From Pseudomonas sp. SID14000 (GTDB taxonomy: Bacteria; Pseudomonadota; Gammaproteobacteria; Pseudomonadales; Pseudomonadaceae): 64,000 nucleotides of DNA. The position numbers and the translations under genes are program-made. Where the stretch lies: positions 186,001 through 250,000 of the forward strand of contig NZ_NFZQ01000005.1 of NCBI RefSeq assembly GCF_002165135.1, in the 5' to 3' direction. Of the stretch, positions 46,350-54,977 are shown one piece after another. Below the pieces are notes generated by a model. The model was given only the letters and a program-made list of their open reading frames with translations. It did not search any database and was not told where the DNA came from. How positions within the stretch are numbered: the stretch's first letter is position 1; each line of letters opens with the position of its first letter.

Positions 46350-47234
46350 ATGATCATCGGCAACAACCTGCACGTGGACGCCTTTTACGACCAGGCGACC
46401 TCGACCATCAGCTATCTGGTCATGGACCGTGAAACCCGCCAGTGCGCATTGATTGACAGTGTGCTGGATTACGACCCCAAGTCCGGGCGTACCTGCACTG
46501 CCTCGGCCGACCGCCTGATCCAGCGAGTGACCGAGCTTGAAGCCAGCGTGCAATGGGTACTGGAAACCCATGTGCATGCCGACCACCTTTCGGCGGCGGC
46601 CTATTTGAAGGAAAAGCTCGGTGGTCATACCGCTATTGGTGCGCACATAACCCTGGTGCAGAAAGTGTTCGGTGACCTGTTCAACGCCGAGCCCGGCTTC
46701 GCCCGCGATGGTAGCCAGTTCGATGTACTGTTCGAAGACGAGGAAGGTTTCCGCATTGGCAACCTGCATGCTCGAGCGCTGCACACCCCGGGGCACACGC
46801 CTGCGTGCATGAGCTTCATGATCGAGGATGCTGGCGAGACCGCGGTGTTCGTTGGCGACACCTTGTTCATGCCCGACTACGGTACTGCCCGTTGCGACTT
46901 CCCGGGGGCCGATGCCCGCACCCTGTACCGCTCGATCCGTCGCCTGCTGGCCTTCCCCGACCAGACCCGGCTGTTCATGTGCCATGACTACCTGCCAGGT
47001 GGCCGCGCCATGCAGTACGTCACCACCGTGGCCGAGCAGCGCGCCAGCAATATTCACATTCACCAGGGTATCGATGAGGAGAGCTTCGTCGCCATGCGTG
47101 AAGCCCGCGACAAGACCCTCGACATGCCCGTGCTGATCCTGCCTTCGGTGCAGGTGAACATGCGCAGTGGCCAGTTCCCCGCACCGGAAGAGAACGGTGT
47201 GAGCTACCTGAAGATTCCGCTGAACAAGCTGTGA
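46350..47234 (+). CDS. Persulfide dioxygenase (metallo-beta-lactamase fold)
   Basis: 294 aa from ATG 46350. Mononuclear iron site motif HVHADH (~72-77), second histidine in HTPGHTPACMSF and metal Asp in VGDTLFMPDYGTARCDF, as in ETHE1/Blh-type persulfide dioxygenases. Oxidises glutathione persulfide to sulfite. Directly behind the FisR-type regulatory region and 39 bp ahead of SQR, so part of the sulfide-oxidation unit. Confidence 0.88.
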   Translation: MIIGNNLHVDAFYDQATSTISYLVMDRETRQCALIDSVLDYDPKSGRTCTASADRLIQRVTELEASVQWVLETHVHADHLSAAAYLKEKLGGHTAIGAHITLVQKVFGDLFNAEPGFARDGSQFDVLFEDEEGFRIGNLHARALHTPGHTPACMSFMIEDAGETAVFVGDTLFMPDYGTARCDFPGADARTLYRSIRRLLAFPDQTRLFMCHDYLPGGRAMQYVTTVAEQRASNIHIHQGIDEESFVAMREARDKTLDMPVLILPSVQVNMRSGQFPAPEENGVSYLKIPLNKL

Positions 47235-47273
47235 CCGCCCTGCCCCATAACCAGATTTCCAGGATTTACCGCC

Positions 47274-48545
47274 ATGCCTGCCTTGTTGTCCCCTGCCAAT
47301 ACCGACCACCACAAAGTGGTCATCGTCGGTGCCGGTGCCGCTGGTATCGCCACTGCTTCCAGCCTGATCAGCCGTGACCCGTCGCTGGACGTGGTCTTGA
47401 TCGACCCCGCCGAGGTGCATTACTACCAACCCGGCTGGACCATGGTCGGTGCTGGTGTTTTCAAGGCACCAAGCACTGCCCGCACCATGGCCTCGACCAT
47501 CCCGCGCGGTGTTCGCTGGATAAAGGCACGGGTGCAGGGGTTCGATCCTCTGGGCCAACTGGTCCTCCTCGAAGGTGGCTGCGCCATCAGTTATGAACAG
47601 CTGGTGGTCTGCCCCGGCCTCAAGCTGGATTGGGCGGCCATTGATGGCCTTAGCGAGACCCTGGGCCGCAACGGCGTCACCTCCAACTATCGCTACGACC
47701 TGGCGCCCTACACCTGGGAGCTGGTGCAGAAGCTCAAGCAAGGCCGCGCCCTGTTCTGCCAGCCACCCATGCCGATAAAGTGCGCGGGGGCGCCGCAGAA
47801 GGCGCTGTATCTGTCTTGCGATCACTGGCTGCGACACGGTCACCTGGGGGCTGTGAAAGCCAGCTTCTTCAATGCCGGCGCGGTGTTGTTCGGTGTGGCG
47901 GACTACGTGCCCGCACTGATGAAGTACATCGACAAGTACGCTGTGGACCTCAATTTTTCCCACCGCCTGGTAGCCGTGGACGGCCCGAACAAGCGCGCCA
48001 CTTTCGTGCGAACCTTGGCCGATGGCAGCAGCGAAACCCGTATAGAGGCCTTCGACATGCTGCACGTGGTTCCGCCGCAGGTGGCACCGGACTTCATTCG
48101 TGAAAGCCCATTGGCCGACAGCGCCGGCTGGGTCGATGTCGATCCGCAGAGCCTGCGCCATCGGCAGTTCGCCAATGTCCATGCCCTGGGGGACGTGGCC
48201 AACACCAGCAATGCCAAGACCGCCGCCGCTGCTCGCAAGCAGGCTCCGGTCGTGGCCAATAATGTGCTGGTGGCCTTGGGCAGGCTGCCTACCCTGGCCC
48301 AGTACGATGGTTATGGATCGTGCCCGCTCACTGTCGAGCGCGGCAAGATTGTCCTGGCCGAGTTCACTTATGGAGGCAAGCTGGCACCGAGCTTTCCCAA
48401 TTGGTTACTCGATGGCCGCAAGCCGACACGCCTGGCCTGGTTGCTCAAGGCGCGGGCGCTGCCACCCTTGTACTGGAAAGGCATGCTCAAGGGCCGTGAA
48501 TGGCTGGCACGCCCTCAGCCGTTGGTATCCGAGGGTGGGCAGTGA
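47274..48545 (+). CDS. sqr: Sulfide:quinone oxidoreductase
   Basis: 423 aa. FAD site VIVGAGAAGIATASSL (17-32); conserved PGWTMVGAG; redox cysteines in VVCPGLK and IKCAGAPQK; a hydrophobic/basic C-terminal segment (LPPLYWKGMLKGREW) for membrane contact. Type II-like SQR: oxidises H2S to persulfide or sulfane sulfur with electrons to quinone. Its product feeds the dioxygenase upstream; sulfite can leave through the next gene's transporter. Confidence 0.93.
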   Translation: MPALLSPANTDHHKVVIVGAGAAGIATASSLISRDPSLDVVLIDPAEVHYYQPGWTMVGAGVFKAPSTARTMASTIPRGVRWIKARVQGFDPLGQLVLLEGGCAISYEQLVVCPGLKLDWAAIDGLSETLGRNGVTSNYRYDLAPYTWELVQKLKQGRALFCQPPMPIKCAGAPQKALYLSCDHWLRHGHLGAVKASFFNAGAVLFGVADYVPALMKYIDKYAVDLNFSHRLVAVDGPNKRATFVRTLADGSSETRIEAFDMLHVVPPQVAPDFIRESPLADSAGWVDVDPQSLRHRQFANVHALGDVANTSNAKTAAAARKQAPVVANNVLVALGRLPTLAQYDGYGSCPLTVERGKIVLAEFTYGGKLAPSFPNWLLDGRKPTRLAWLLKARALPPLYWKGMLKGREWLARPQPLVSEGGQ

Positions 48546-49360
48546 TCGAACATCAATTGTTGGGTGCGGGCCTGGGCGCGATCATCGGTGCGGTGCTGGC
48601 GTTGACCGGTGCAGGTGGTGGCATTCTCGCAGTGCCTTTGCTGGTGTTTGGCCTGGGGCTGTCGATGGTCGAGGCAGCACCGGTCGGCCTGCTGGCTGTA
48701 GGCATGGCGGCGGCGGTGGGTGCTGTGCTGGGCTTGCGTCAGGGTCTGGTGCGCTACCGGGCGGCGCTGTTCATCGCATTGATAGGTGTGGCAGCCGCCC
48801 CGTTCGGGCTGATGCTGGCGCACCGCTTGCCGAACGCGCCACTGCAGTTGGTGTTCGCCGGGGTGCTGGTGTACGCCTGCGTGCGCATCTGGCGCAAGGC
48901 GGCCAAGGAACTGCGCGGCGAAGCCAATGACGCCCATCGCTACATCGAACCCTGCGTGCTGAACCCGTTGCAGGGCCGTTTGCGCTGGACCCTGCCCTGC
49001 GCGCGCGCCCTGGCTTTCACCGGCGCATTGGCCGGGCTGCTGTCCGGCCTGCTCGGCGTGGGCGGAGGCTTTGTCATCATCCCGGCCCTGAACCGCTATA
49101 CCAACCTGCGTATGACCAGCATCGTCTCCACCTCGCTGGCGGTAATCGCCCTGGTTTCCACCGGCAGTGTGGTCAGCGCCAGCCTGGCGGGGGTCATGCA
49201 TTGGCAGGTTGGCGCCCCGTTTGCAGTCGGCGCGGTGCTCGGCCTGCTGCTGGCGCGGCCATTGGCGGCCAGGCTGGCCGGGCCGCGCTTGCAGCAGATG
49301 TTTGCCGTGGCCGGTTGGGCGGCGGCCCTGCTGCTGGCCGGCAAGGCGCTACTGGGCTAG
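48542..49360 (+). CDS. TauE/SafE-family membrane transporter
   Basis: 272 aa from GTG 48542, which overlaps the SQR stop (GTGA). About eight membrane segments in two repeats; each opens with the family pattern (GALLALTGAGGGILAVPLL-like at ~13-32 and LSGLLGVGGGFVIIPAL at ~165-181). The family exports sulfite, sulfoacetate and related anions. Co-translation with SQR favours sulfite or thiosulfate export. Its last 12 bp overlap the end of the convergent LysR gene. Confidence 0.85.
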   Translation: MIEHQLLGAGLGAIIGAVLALTGAGGGILAVPLLVFGLGLSMVEAAPVGLLAVGMAAAVGAVLGLRQGLVRYRAALFIALIGVAAAPFGLMLAHRLPNAPLQLVFAGVLVYACVRIWRKAAKELRGEANDAHRYIEPCVLNPLQGRLRWTLPCARALAFTGALAGLLSGLLGVGGGFVIIPALNRYTNLRMTSIVSTSLAVIALVSTGSVVSASLAGVMHWQVGAPFAVGAVLGLLLARPLAARLAGPRLQQMFAVAGWAAALLLAGKALLG

Positions 49361-50236
49361 CAGCTCGCTCTGTTCCGCCGCGCACAGCGCCAGCAGGTAG
49401 TCCCACACCACCCGCAGGCGCACCGACTTGTGCAGTTCGCGGCGGGTGCAGATCCAGTAGCTGCGCTGGATGGTTTCGCCAGGCAGCACGCGCACCAGCG
49501 TCGGGTCGTGGCGGGCCATGTAGTTGGGCAGTACGGCGATGCCCAGCCCGGCGCGGGCGGCGGTTTGCTGGGCGATTACGCTGGTGCTGCGAAACACCAC
49601 GTTGGGTGCCCGGCAGAAGCTGTTGAGAAACAGCAGTTCCTGGCTGAACAGCAAGTCGTCGACGTAGCCGATCCAGTTGTGCCGGGCCAGGTCCTCGCGG
49701 TTGCGCAGCGGGGGCGCACGGTCCAGGTAGGCCTGGCTGGCGTACAGGGCCAGGCGATAGTCGGTGAGCTTGCGGGTGATCAGCAGGTCGGCGTTGGGCC
49801 GTTCCAGGTGGATGCTGATCTCCGCCTCGCGGTTGAGGATGCTGACGAAGCGCGGCACCGCCACCAGCTCCACTTCCAGGCCTGGATAGCGGTCGAACAG
49901 CGCATTCATGCGCGGGGTGAAGAACATGATGCCGATGCCTTCCGTCACCCCCAGGCGAATCTTGCCCAGCGGAGTGATGGCCTGGGTGATTTCTTCCTGC
50001 GCCAGCAGGGCGACGTTTTCCATGGCTTCGGCGTGCTTGAGCAGGGCCTGGCCCGAGGGGGTCAGTTCATAGCCCTGGGCATGCTGCACGAACAGCGCGG
50101 TACCCAGGCATTGCTCGATGTTCTCGATGTGCCGGGCCACGGTGCTGTGAGTGGTGTTGAGGCGCTTGGCGGCGGTAAGCAGGCGGCCGCTGCGCTGCAA
50201 CTCGAGGAAAAACCGCAGATCGTTCCAGTCGAACAT
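49349..50236 (-). CDS. LysR-family transcriptional regulator
   Basis: 295 aa. N-terminal winged helix (MFDWNDLRFFLELQRSGRLL, then TTHSTVARHIENIEQ), C-terminal inducer-binding domain. Divergent from the GMC dehydrogenase and MFS transporter genes, so their probable regulator; two inverted repeats lie in the gap (50311-50326, 50343-50359). Effector unknown. Confidence 0.9.
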   Translation of the reverse strand: MFDWNDLRFFLELQRSGRLLTAAKRLNTTHSTVARHIENIEQCLGTALFVQHAQGYELTPSGQALLKHAEAMENVALLAQEEITQAITPLGKIRLGVTEGIGIMFFTPRMNALFDRYPGLEVELVAVPRFVSILNREAEISIHLERPNADLLITRKLTDYRLALYASQAYLDRAPPLRNREDLARHNWIGYVDDLLFSQELLFLNSFCRAPNVVFRSTSVIAQQTAARAGLGIAVLPNYMARHDPTLVRVLPGETIQRSYWICTRRELHKSVRLRVVWDYLLALCAAEQSELLAQ

Positions 50237-50262
50237 GCTGATCCTTTTTTGCAGTTCGTTCC

Positions 50263-50294
50263 GGCCTCTTCGCGGGCACGCCCGCGAAGAGGCC
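50263..50294. repeat. REP hairpin
   Basis: Perfect 14-bp stem GGCCTCTTCGCGGG / CCCGCGAAGAGGCC with a CACG loop; REP core close to the LysR start. Confidence 0.85.
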
Positions 50295-50310
50295 AGTACA
50301 GACTTACCAC

Positions 50311-50359
50311 TGTGCTAAAACGCACAGCGGCTGCGCGAAATCTCGTGTTTCCTCCACGA
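50311..50359. promoter_or_regulatory. Two inverted repeats in the LysR/GMC gap
   Basis: TGTGC-TAAAAC-GCACA (50311-50326) and TCGTG-TTTCCTC-CACGA (50343-50359). Candidate LysR operator half-sites; neither is a strict T-N11-A box. Confidence 0.4.
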
Positions 50360-50388
50360 AATTACTCACTAAGATGGATCGGGACAAG

Positions 50389-50396
50389 AATAATAA
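50389..50396 (+). promoter_or_regulatory. Possible Hfq/Crc (CA motif) site before the GMC gene
   Basis: AATAATAA fits AAYAAYAA, the catabolite-repression motif bound by Hfq with Crc in pseudomonads, 18 bp before the ATG. Confidence 0.45.
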
Positions 50397-50414
50397 TCAG
50401 GCCCGAGGTTGCAC

Positions 50415-52061
50415 ATGCCATCAGCCGATGCTGTCTTCGACTACGTGGTCGTAGGGGCCGGTCCCGCCGGTTGCCTGCTGGCCAATCGCTTGTCCGCCGA
50501 CCCTTCCTGCCGCGTACTGCTGCTGGAAGCGGGTGGCCGTGACAACTATCCCTGGATCCACATCCCCGTCGGTTATCTCTACTGCATCGGCAACCCGCGC
50601 ACCGACTGGTGCTTCAAGACCGAGGCTCAGCCCGGCCTGGGCGGTCGTGCGCTGGGCTATCCACGCGGCAAGGTGCTGGGTGGCTGCTCCTCGATCAACG
50701 GCATGATCTACATGCGCGGCCAGGCCGCCGACTATGACCGTTGGGCTGAGCAAGGCAACGACGGCTGGGCCTGGCAGGACGTGCTGCCGTTGTTCAAGGC
50801 CAGTGAAAGCCACTTCGCCGGCGCCAGCGAGCACCACGGTGGTGAAGGCGAATGGCGGGTCGAGCGCCAGCGCTACAGTTGGCCGATCCTTGATGCCTTC
50901 CGCGATGCCGCCGAGCAAAGCGGCATCGGCAAGGTCGAGGACTTCAATACTGGCGATAACCAGGGTTGTGGATACTTTCAGGTGAACCAACGCAGCGGTG
51001 TGCGCTGGAACGCCTCCAAGGCCTTCCTGCGGCCGATCAAGGACCGCCCCAACCTCACCGTGCTGACCGGCGTCCAGGTTGACCAGGTGCTGCTCAACAA
51101 TACCCGTGCACGGGCGGTGAAGGCGTTCTGGAAAGGTGCCTGGCACGAGTTTGCGGGGCGTCGCGAGATCATCCTCTGTGCGGGCGCGGTGGGCTCACCC
51201 GGTATTCTGCAGCGCTCCGGCATCGGCCCGCGCCAGTTACTGGAAAGCCTGGGCATTGGCGTGCGTCATGACATGCCAGGCGTTGGCGGCAACCTGCAGG
51301 ATCACCTGCAACTGCGCCTGATCTATCAGATCCGCAATACCCGTACCCTGAACCAGATGGCCAACAGCCTGTGGGGCAAGGTGGGCATGGGCCTGCGCTA
51401 CCTCTATGACCGCAGCGGCCCGCTGGCCATGGCGCCAAGCCAACTGGGTGCGTTCGTGCGTTCGAGCCCGGAGCAGGCCACCGCCAACCTGCAATACCAC
51501 GTGCAGCCGCTGTCACTTGAGCGCTTCGGTGAGCCACTGCACCCGTTCCCGGCCTTTACCGCCTCGGTGTGCAACCTGCGCCCGGCCAGTCGCGGGCGTA
51601 TCGATATCCGCAGCACCGACATGAACAGCACGCCGCTGATCGACCCCAACTACCTCAGCGACCCCCAGGACCTGCGCGTCGCCGCCGATGCCATTCGCCT
51701 TACCCGGCGTATCGTCCAGGCCCCAGCCCTCGCCGCGTTCGACCCAAAGGAATACCTGCCGGGTCCAGCCCTGCAAACAGAAGAAGAGCTGTTCGAAGCT
51801 GCCGGCAAGATTGGCACCACAATCTTCCACCCGGTCGGCACCTGCCGCATGGGTAATGGCGAAATGGACGTTGTGGATAACCAGCTGCGCGTACACGGCA
51901 TCCCCGGCCTGCGCGTGGCGGACGCCTCGATCATGCCGCAGATCACCTCTGGCAATACCTGTTCACCCACCCTGATGATCGCCGAAAAGGCGGCGCAACT
52001 GATTCTCAAAGGAGCTGCCACCCAGACCTATCTGAACGAAGACGCGATACCGACGCCCTGA
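50415..52061 (+). CDS. GMC-family FAD-dependent alcohol/choline dehydrogenase
   Basis: 548 aa from ATG 50415 (a TTG six bases upstream is possible). FAD-binding VVGAGPAGCLLANRLS (~12-27), GGCSSINGMIYMRG with the GMC signature 1, the second signature near GSPGILQRSGIG, and catalytic His/Asn in FHPVGTCRMG and TSGNT. Resembles AlkJ and BetA. Oxidises an alcohol, passing electrons to the quinone pool or another acceptor. Substrate unknown. Next to an MFS transporter, so probably uptake and first oxidation of the same compound. Contains a DnaA box at 51872-51880. Confidence 0.88.
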   Translation: MPSADAVFDYVVVGAGPAGCLLANRLSADPSCRVLLLEAGGRDNYPWIHIPVGYLYCIGNPRTDWCFKTEAQPGLGGRALGYPRGKVLGGCSSINGMIYMRGQAADYDRWAEQGNDGWAWQDVLPLFKASESHFAGASEHHGGEGEWRVERQRYSWPILDAFRDAAEQSGIGKVEDFNTGDNQGCGYFQVNQRSGVRWNASKAFLRPIKDRPNLTVLTGVQVDQVLLNNTRARAVKAFWKGAWHEFAGRREIILCAGAVGSPGILQRSGIGPRQLLESLGIGVRHDMPGVGGNLQDHLQLRLIYQIRNTRTLNQMANSLWGKVGMGLRYLYDRSGPLAMAPSQLGAFVRSSPEQATANLQYHVQPLSLERFGEPLHPFPAFTASVCNLRPASRGRIDIRSTDMNSTPLIDPNYLSDPQDLRVAADAIRLTRRIVQAPALAAFDPKEYLPGPALQTEEELFEAAGKIGTTIFHPVGTCRMGNGEMDVVDNQLRVHGIPGLRVADASIMPQITSGNTCSPTLMIAEKAAQLILKGAATQTYLNEDAIPTP

Positions 52062-52114
52062 CCCCCGGGTGCGTGCAGTACCGGCAGCTAGCGGTCAGAA
52101 GCTGCCGACAGTGG

Positions 52115-52122
52115 AACAACAA
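52115..52122 (+). promoter_or_regulatory. Possible Hfq/Crc (CA motif) site before the MFS gene
   Basis: AACAACAA fits AAYAAYAA, 38 bp before the start codon. An ACAAGAATAAT string occurs here and before the GMC gene. Confidence 0.4.
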
Positions 52123-52160
52123 GAATAATCACTGTGGCCTGCGGGCCGAGGACAGCAACG

Positions 52161-53780
52161 ATGTCGGATTACATCCAAGAGCAGGGTGCGGTGGCCAGCA
52201 GCTCCAGCCGCCGTGAAGAACGCAAGATCATTTTCGCGTCATCCCTCGGGACAGTTTTCGAGTGGTATGACTTTTTTCTCTATGGCGCACTGGCAGCGGT
52301 CATCAGCAAGCAGTTCTTCGCTGGCGTGAACGACACCACCGCCTTCATCTTCGCCCTCATGGCTTTTGCCGCCGGCTTCCTGGTGCGGCCGTTCGGCGCG
52401 CTGGTGTTCGGCCGTCTGGGCGACATGATCGGGCGCAAGTACACCTTCCTGGTCACCATCGTGCTGATGGGCCTGTCCACTTTCGCAGTGGGGCTGTTGC
52501 CCACCTACGCCAGCATCGGCATCGCTGCACCGATCATTCTGGTGATCCTGCGCATGCTGCAGGGGCTGGCACTGGGCGGTGAGTACGGTGGTGCGGCCAC
52601 CTACGTGGCCGAGCATGCGCCGCCTGGCAAGCGCGGCTTCCACACCGGTTTCATCCAGTCCACCGCCACCCTCGGCCTGCTGCTGTCGCTGGTGGTGGTG
52701 CTGGGCAGCCGCTATATCAGTGGCGACCAGTTCGAAACCTGGGGCTGGCGCCTGCCGTTCCTGCTGTCGATCGTACTGCTGGCGATTTCCACCTGGATCC
52801 GCATGAGCATGCACGAGTCGCCGGCGTTCGTGAAAATGAAGGCCCAAGGCAAGGTCAGCAAGTCGCCGATCCGTGAGTCGTTTACCTCCTGGCCGAACCT
52901 GAAAGTTGTGCTCACCGCCCTGTTCAGCATCAACGCCGGGCAGGCCGTGACGTTCTACACGGCGCAGTTCTATGTGCTGTTCTTCATGACCCAAATGCTG
53001 AAGATGGACCCGGCCCAGGCCAACACCCTGCTGATCATTAGCGTGGTCATTGGTGCGCCGTTCTTCGTGTTGTTCGGTTGGTTGTCCGACCGTATTGGCC
53101 GCAAACCGATCCTGATGCTCGGCTTGCTGCTGGCCACGGTGCTGTACTTCCCGCTGTTCAAGGCGCTGAGCCACTACGCCAACCCACAGATCGACGCGGC
53201 CAGCCGCCAGGCGCCGATCGTGGTCACTGCCGACCCGCAAGGCTGCACCTTCCAGTTCGACCCGGTGGGCAAGGCGCGTTTCGATAGCCCTTGCGACAAG
53301 GTCAAGACCTTCCTGGTCAAGCAGGGCCTGCCGTACAGCTCGGTGGATGTGGCCGGCAGCGATGTGGTGGTGAACATCGGTGACAAGACCATCAACGGCT
53401 TCGACGAAGCGGCCATGCGTGCGGCGGTGGAGCAGGCTGGTTATCCGGCTAAAGCCGACCCTGCGCAGGTCAACCAGGTGATGGTGGTGGTGCTGATCGT
53501 GGCGATGATCCTGATCGCAACCATGACCTACGGCCCACTGGCGGCAGTGATGGTCGAGCTGTTCCCGACCCGCATCCGCTACACCTCGATGTCGCTGCCC
53601 TACCACATTGGTAACGGCTGGTTCGGTGGCTTCCTGCCAACAGTGTCGTTCGCGCTGGTGGTGTATACCGGGGATATCTTCTACGGGCTGTGGTATCCGG
53701 TGCTGGTGACCGGCGTCAGCCTGGTGGTTGGGATCTTCTGCCTGAAAGAAACCAAGGATGTGGATATCGACAAGATCTGA
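52161..53780 (+). CDS. MFS transporter, metabolite:H+ symporter family
   Basis: 539 aa from ATG 52161, versus ~430-450 for most of the family. Twelve membrane segments; loop motif GRLGDMIGRKYTF between segments 2 and 3 and GWLSDRIGRKP between 8 and 9. The additional ~110 residues (about 350-455) form a soluble insert with two Cys, after the segment ending LYFPLF. Uptake of a carboxylate, osmolyte or related solute is typical. Probably one unit with the GMC dehydrogenase. Confidence 0.85.
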   Translation: MSDYIQEQGAVASSSSRREERKIIFASSLGTVFEWYDFFLYGALAAVISKQFFAGVNDTTAFIFALMAFAAGFLVRPFGALVFGRLGDMIGRKYTFLVTIVLMGLSTFAVGLLPTYASIGIAAPIILVILRMLQGLALGGEYGGAATYVAEHAPPGKRGFHTGFIQSTATLGLLLSLVVVLGSRYISGDQFETWGWRLPFLLSIVLLAISTWIRMSMHESPAFVKMKAQGKVSKSPIRESFTSWPNLKVVLTALFSINAGQAVTFYTAQFYVLFFMTQMLKMDPAQANTLLIISVVIGAPFFVLFGWLSDRIGRKPILMLGLLLATVLYFPLFKALSHYANPQIDAASRQAPIVVTADPQGCTFQFDPVGKARFDSPCDKVKTFLVKQGLPYSSVDVAGSDVVVNIGDKTINGFDEAAMRAAVEQAGYPAKADPAQVNQVMVVVLIVAMILIATMTYGPLAAVMVELFPTRIRYTSMSLPYHIGNGWFGGFLPTVSFALVVYTGDIFYGLWYPVLVTGVSLVVGIFCLKETKDVDIDKI

Positions 53781-53826
53781 CGCAGCTCAAGGCCTGCACC
53801 AAATGCTCAGGCGCTGAAGCGCTTGT

Positions 53827-53943
53827 TGTGGGAGCGGCCTTGTGTCGCGATTGGGCTGCGCAGCGGCCCCAGGATTTCAGCTGTGATGCATGAATTGCTG
53901 GGGCCGCCTTGCGGCCCTTTCGCGACGCAAGGCCGCTCCCACA
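53827..53943. repeat. Long REP inverted repeat
   Basis: TGTGGGAGCGGCCTTG at one end and CAAGGCCGCTCCCACA at the other, with TCGCGA copies and a GGGGCCGC/GCGGCCCC type pair inside. A bigger relative of the REP elements at 19691 and 60127. Confidence 0.85.
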
Positions 53944-53984
53944 GTCTTCTCCCACAGAGGGTGCAATCCTGCTACCGAGCCCAT

Positions 53985-54016
53985 AAAAAAACCGGCTGTA
54001 AAAGCCGGTTTTCTTA
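53985..54016. terminator. Bidirectional terminator between MFS and plsC genes
   Basis: Ten-base stem AAAACCGGCT / AGCCGGTTTT with a 5-base loop, A-run before and T-rich end after. Confidence 0.88.
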
Positions 54017-54145
54017 TGCCCCAAAAAAAACTTATGCACGATTTTCAGAAAAATGTCATACACAGAAATAAACAGTTAATTCAAACACTTAGCTATCACT
54101 TCAGGCATTTAATCCAAAAACAGTTCACAAGTTATCCACAGATGG

Positions 54146-54931
54146 TCAGGCCATCTGCTCCTGGGGATTTTCCTCTGCTGGCGGCAGCGAACCCATGGCC
54201 CGTTGGGTCGCTTCGTTCCACGCCGCGGCGCGGTCGTTGAGCTCGGCGATGGCCCGTGGTCCGGTCCCGTTGGCGTACATCGGTTCGCCAATCACCACCT
54301 CGATGGTACCAGCGCGCTTACCCCAACCTGTCTTCGGCCAGAACTTGCCGGCGTTGTGGGCAATCGGCAGCACTGGCAGCCCGGCATTCACTGCCAGCGC
54401 GGTACCGCCACGGGAGAACTTGCCCATGGTGCCGAACGGCACGCGGGTGCCCTCCGGGAATATCAGCACCCAAGTCTTCTGCTTGAGCAGCTCATCACCC
54501 TTGCTGGCTACCTGGCGCAGAGCTTCCTTGGGGTTATCGCGGTTGATTGCGATCGGCCGCAGCATGGCCATGGCCCAACCGAAGAACGGCACGTACAGCA
54601 ACTCGCGTTTGAGCACCTGGCTCAGCGGCGAGAAGTACTGGGAAAGGAAGAAGGTTTCCCAGGTGCTCTGGTGGTTGGACAGGATCACGCACGGTTCATC
54701 GGGCACGTTCTCGGCGCCAGTGATCTTGTAGTCAATACCCAGGATGGTGCGCACCAGGAACAACGCGCAACGGCACCAGTACACGTTGATGAACTTGTAG
54801 CGCTTGGGGAATGACAGGAACGGCGCGACGAAAAAGCTCAGCGAGCACCACAGCAGCGAACTGGTGCCCAGCAGCAGGTAAAAAAGAAAGATTCTGATCG
54901 CCTGCAGGATCGACATAGTGGCTTGTACCAT
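54146..54931 (-). CDS. plsC: 1-acyl-sn-glycerol-3-phosphate acyltransferase
   Basis: 261 aa from ATG 54931, or 256 aa from ATG 54916 (MSILQAIRIFLFY), which looks more natural; neither has a clear ribosome site. One N-terminal membrane segment; acyltransferase motifs NHQSTWE (HX4E rather than the common HX4D), FPEGTR and VLPIAHNAGKFW. Makes phosphatidic acid. Separated from gmhB by a terminator. Confidence 0.92.
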   Translation of the reverse strand: MVQATMSILQAIRIFLFYLLLGTSSLLWCSLSFFVAPFLSFPKRYKFINVYWCRCALFLVRTILGIDYKITGAENVPDEPCVILSNHQSTWETFFLSQYFSPLSQVLKRELLYVPFFGWAMAMLRPIAINRDNPKEALRQVASKGDELLKQKTWVLIFPEGTRVPFGTMGKFSRGGTALAVNAGLPVLPIAHNAGKFWPKTGWGKRAGTIEVVIGEPMYANGTGPRAIAELNDRAAAWNEATQRAMGSLPPAEENPQEQMA

Positions 54932-54950
54932 TGCGGGGCATGCCCGCCTG

Positions 54951-54972
54951 AGAAAAATGCGCCCGAAGGCGC
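54951..54972 (-). terminator. Terminator after gmhB
   Basis: On the minus strand TGCGCC-TTCG-GGCGCA, then TTTTTCTC; stem of 6 bp with a stable tetraloop. Confidence 0.75.
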
Positions 54973-54977
54973 ACCGT

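Larger units (their letters stand above)
53781..54145. other. Gene-free region after the MFS transporter
   Basis: 365 bp without a credible gene. It holds an inverted REP pair (53827-53943), a bidirectional terminator (53985-54016) and a perfect DnaA box (54132-54140). Confidence 0.7.

Noticed and set aside
44835..48182. A 1115-codon minus-strand open frame.
   Set aside because: Only its last 430 codons encode the sigma54 activator; the rest is antisense to the dioxygenase and SQR genes and has no recognisable protein features.
52082..52107. Hairpin CGGCAGCT...AGCTGCCG between the GMC and MFS genes as a terminator.
   Set aside because: The 10-base loop and lack of a following T-run make termination unlikely; it may only be an intercistronic hairpin.
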